From assembly GCA_048421225.1 (NCBI GenBank), contig DBFNRV010000115.1, positions 1 through 5,069 on the forward strand: a stretch of DNA of 5,069 nucleotides, written 5' to 3'. Numbering within the stretch: position 1 is the first letter of the stretch; each line of letters opens with the position of its first letter. Shown here one piece after another: positions 4,847-5,069 of the stretch. The translations under genes and the position numbers were made by a program. The notes beneath the pieces are model-generated. The model did no database searches and had not been told where the DNA came from. It saw nothing but the letters and a program-made list of their open reading frames with translations. This stretch comes from UMGS946 sp048421225 (GTDB lineage Bacteria > Bacillota > Clostridia > Christensenellales > CAG-138).

Positions 4847-5069
4847 GCCGGCGCTCCCTTTAGCCGCATTAGCGTTTTCAATGTTGAACCCCATTTTAAA
4901 CACGTACGCCGCCATAAACAATCCCGCACCGTGTACAATCGTAGGAGAGGCCTGTATGTTTACGCCAACGCCGAGATTGTTGTCCGACGCCGCGTTTACG
5001 ATTGCCGGAATGACACTGCCGTTAATAACCGGCGCAAGCACGGCCGCAGCAGCGATGATTATTCCGCCA
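4841..5069 (-). CDS. Membrane protein, C-terminal 75 residues only (5' end beyond the window)
   Basis: The minus-strand frame is open from the right edge to TGA at 4843-4841. The visible part begins GGIIIAAAAVLAPVI, a hydrophobic helix. A short exposed segment, NAASDNNLGVGVNIQASP (25-42), follows, then a second hydrophobic helix, TIVHGAGLFMAAYVF (43-57), and a polar tail, KMGFNIENANAAKGSAGF. This looks like the end of a small multi-pass membrane protein. The arrangement (Asn-Ile-x-x-x-Pro before the last helix, then Ala-Tyr-Val-Phe-Lys-x-Gly) recalls the end of DUF2975-type proteins, but that is a weak impression. A GTG at 5041 is in frame but lies inside the helix and is not the likely start. 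The last codons overlap direct repeat copy B. Confidence 0.6.
   Translation of the reverse strand, partial: GGIIIAAAAVLAPVINGSVIPAIVNAASDNNLGVGVNIQASPTIVHGAGLFMAAYVFKMGFNIENANAAKGSAGF

Overview
The window looks like chromosomal DNA from a strictly anaerobic, Gram-positive (Firmicutes/Clostridia-type) bacterium. The signs are a monomeric-size multi-cluster [FeFe]-hydrogenase, a secreted protein of the SpoIID/LytB family, strong AGGAGG-type ribosome binding sites, consensus sigma-A-type promoters, and gene-free stretches with hairpin-rich dispersed repeats of a kind common in clostridial genomes. Coding DNA is moderately GC-rich and the promoter zones are AT-rich. No genus can be named from the sequence alone.

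Left part, minus strand (1-2103, read right to left): a two-gene exported-protein unit. The first gene (2103 to 763) encodes a secreted protein with an unassigned N-terminal domain, a SpoIID/LytB-like middle and a C-terminal tail with two CxxC pairs. It is followed 48 bases later by a lipoprotein gene (714 to beyond the left edge) with a textbook lipobox and a Pro/Ala/Thr-rich linker. The start of the SpoIID-like gene is odd. Its ideal Shine-Dalgarno sequence serves an ATG in the wrong frame, and removing one G would give a normal Met-Lys-Arg signal peptide start.

Centre (2104-2583): a 480-base divergent intergenic region. It holds an extended -10 promoter for the exported pair, a possible second leftward promoter, a near-consensus promoter for the hydrogenase (TTGACA, 17 bases, TAGTAT), and a roughly 140-base hydrogenase leader that can fold into nested and mutually exclusive hairpins.

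Right-centre (2584-4317, plus strand): a complete 577-residue [FeFe]-hydrogenase of the CpI/HndD type, with one [2Fe-2S], one His/Cys [4Fe-4S] and two ferredoxin-type [4Fe-4S] sites ahead of the H-cluster domain. No diaphorase partner (HydB/HydC) or maturase (HydE/F/G) lies in the window. Its first H-cluster motif reads TSCSP rather than TSCCP, and a nearby Cys is present where CpI has Ala.

Right part (4318-4840): no credible gene. It holds a 32-base perfect palindrome, two copies of a 72-base direct repeat, and at least six other stem-loops, two of them with perfect stems of 11 and 12 bp. The end of the second repeat copy overlaps the stop codon of a partial minus-strand membrane protein gene (4841 to the right edge).

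No CRISPR array, tRNA, rRNA, transposase or recognisable defence system is visible. The most unusual items are the broken start of the SpoIID-like gene, the hydrogenase active-site motif, the structured hydrogenase leader and the hairpin/repeat cluster downstream of the hydrogenase.
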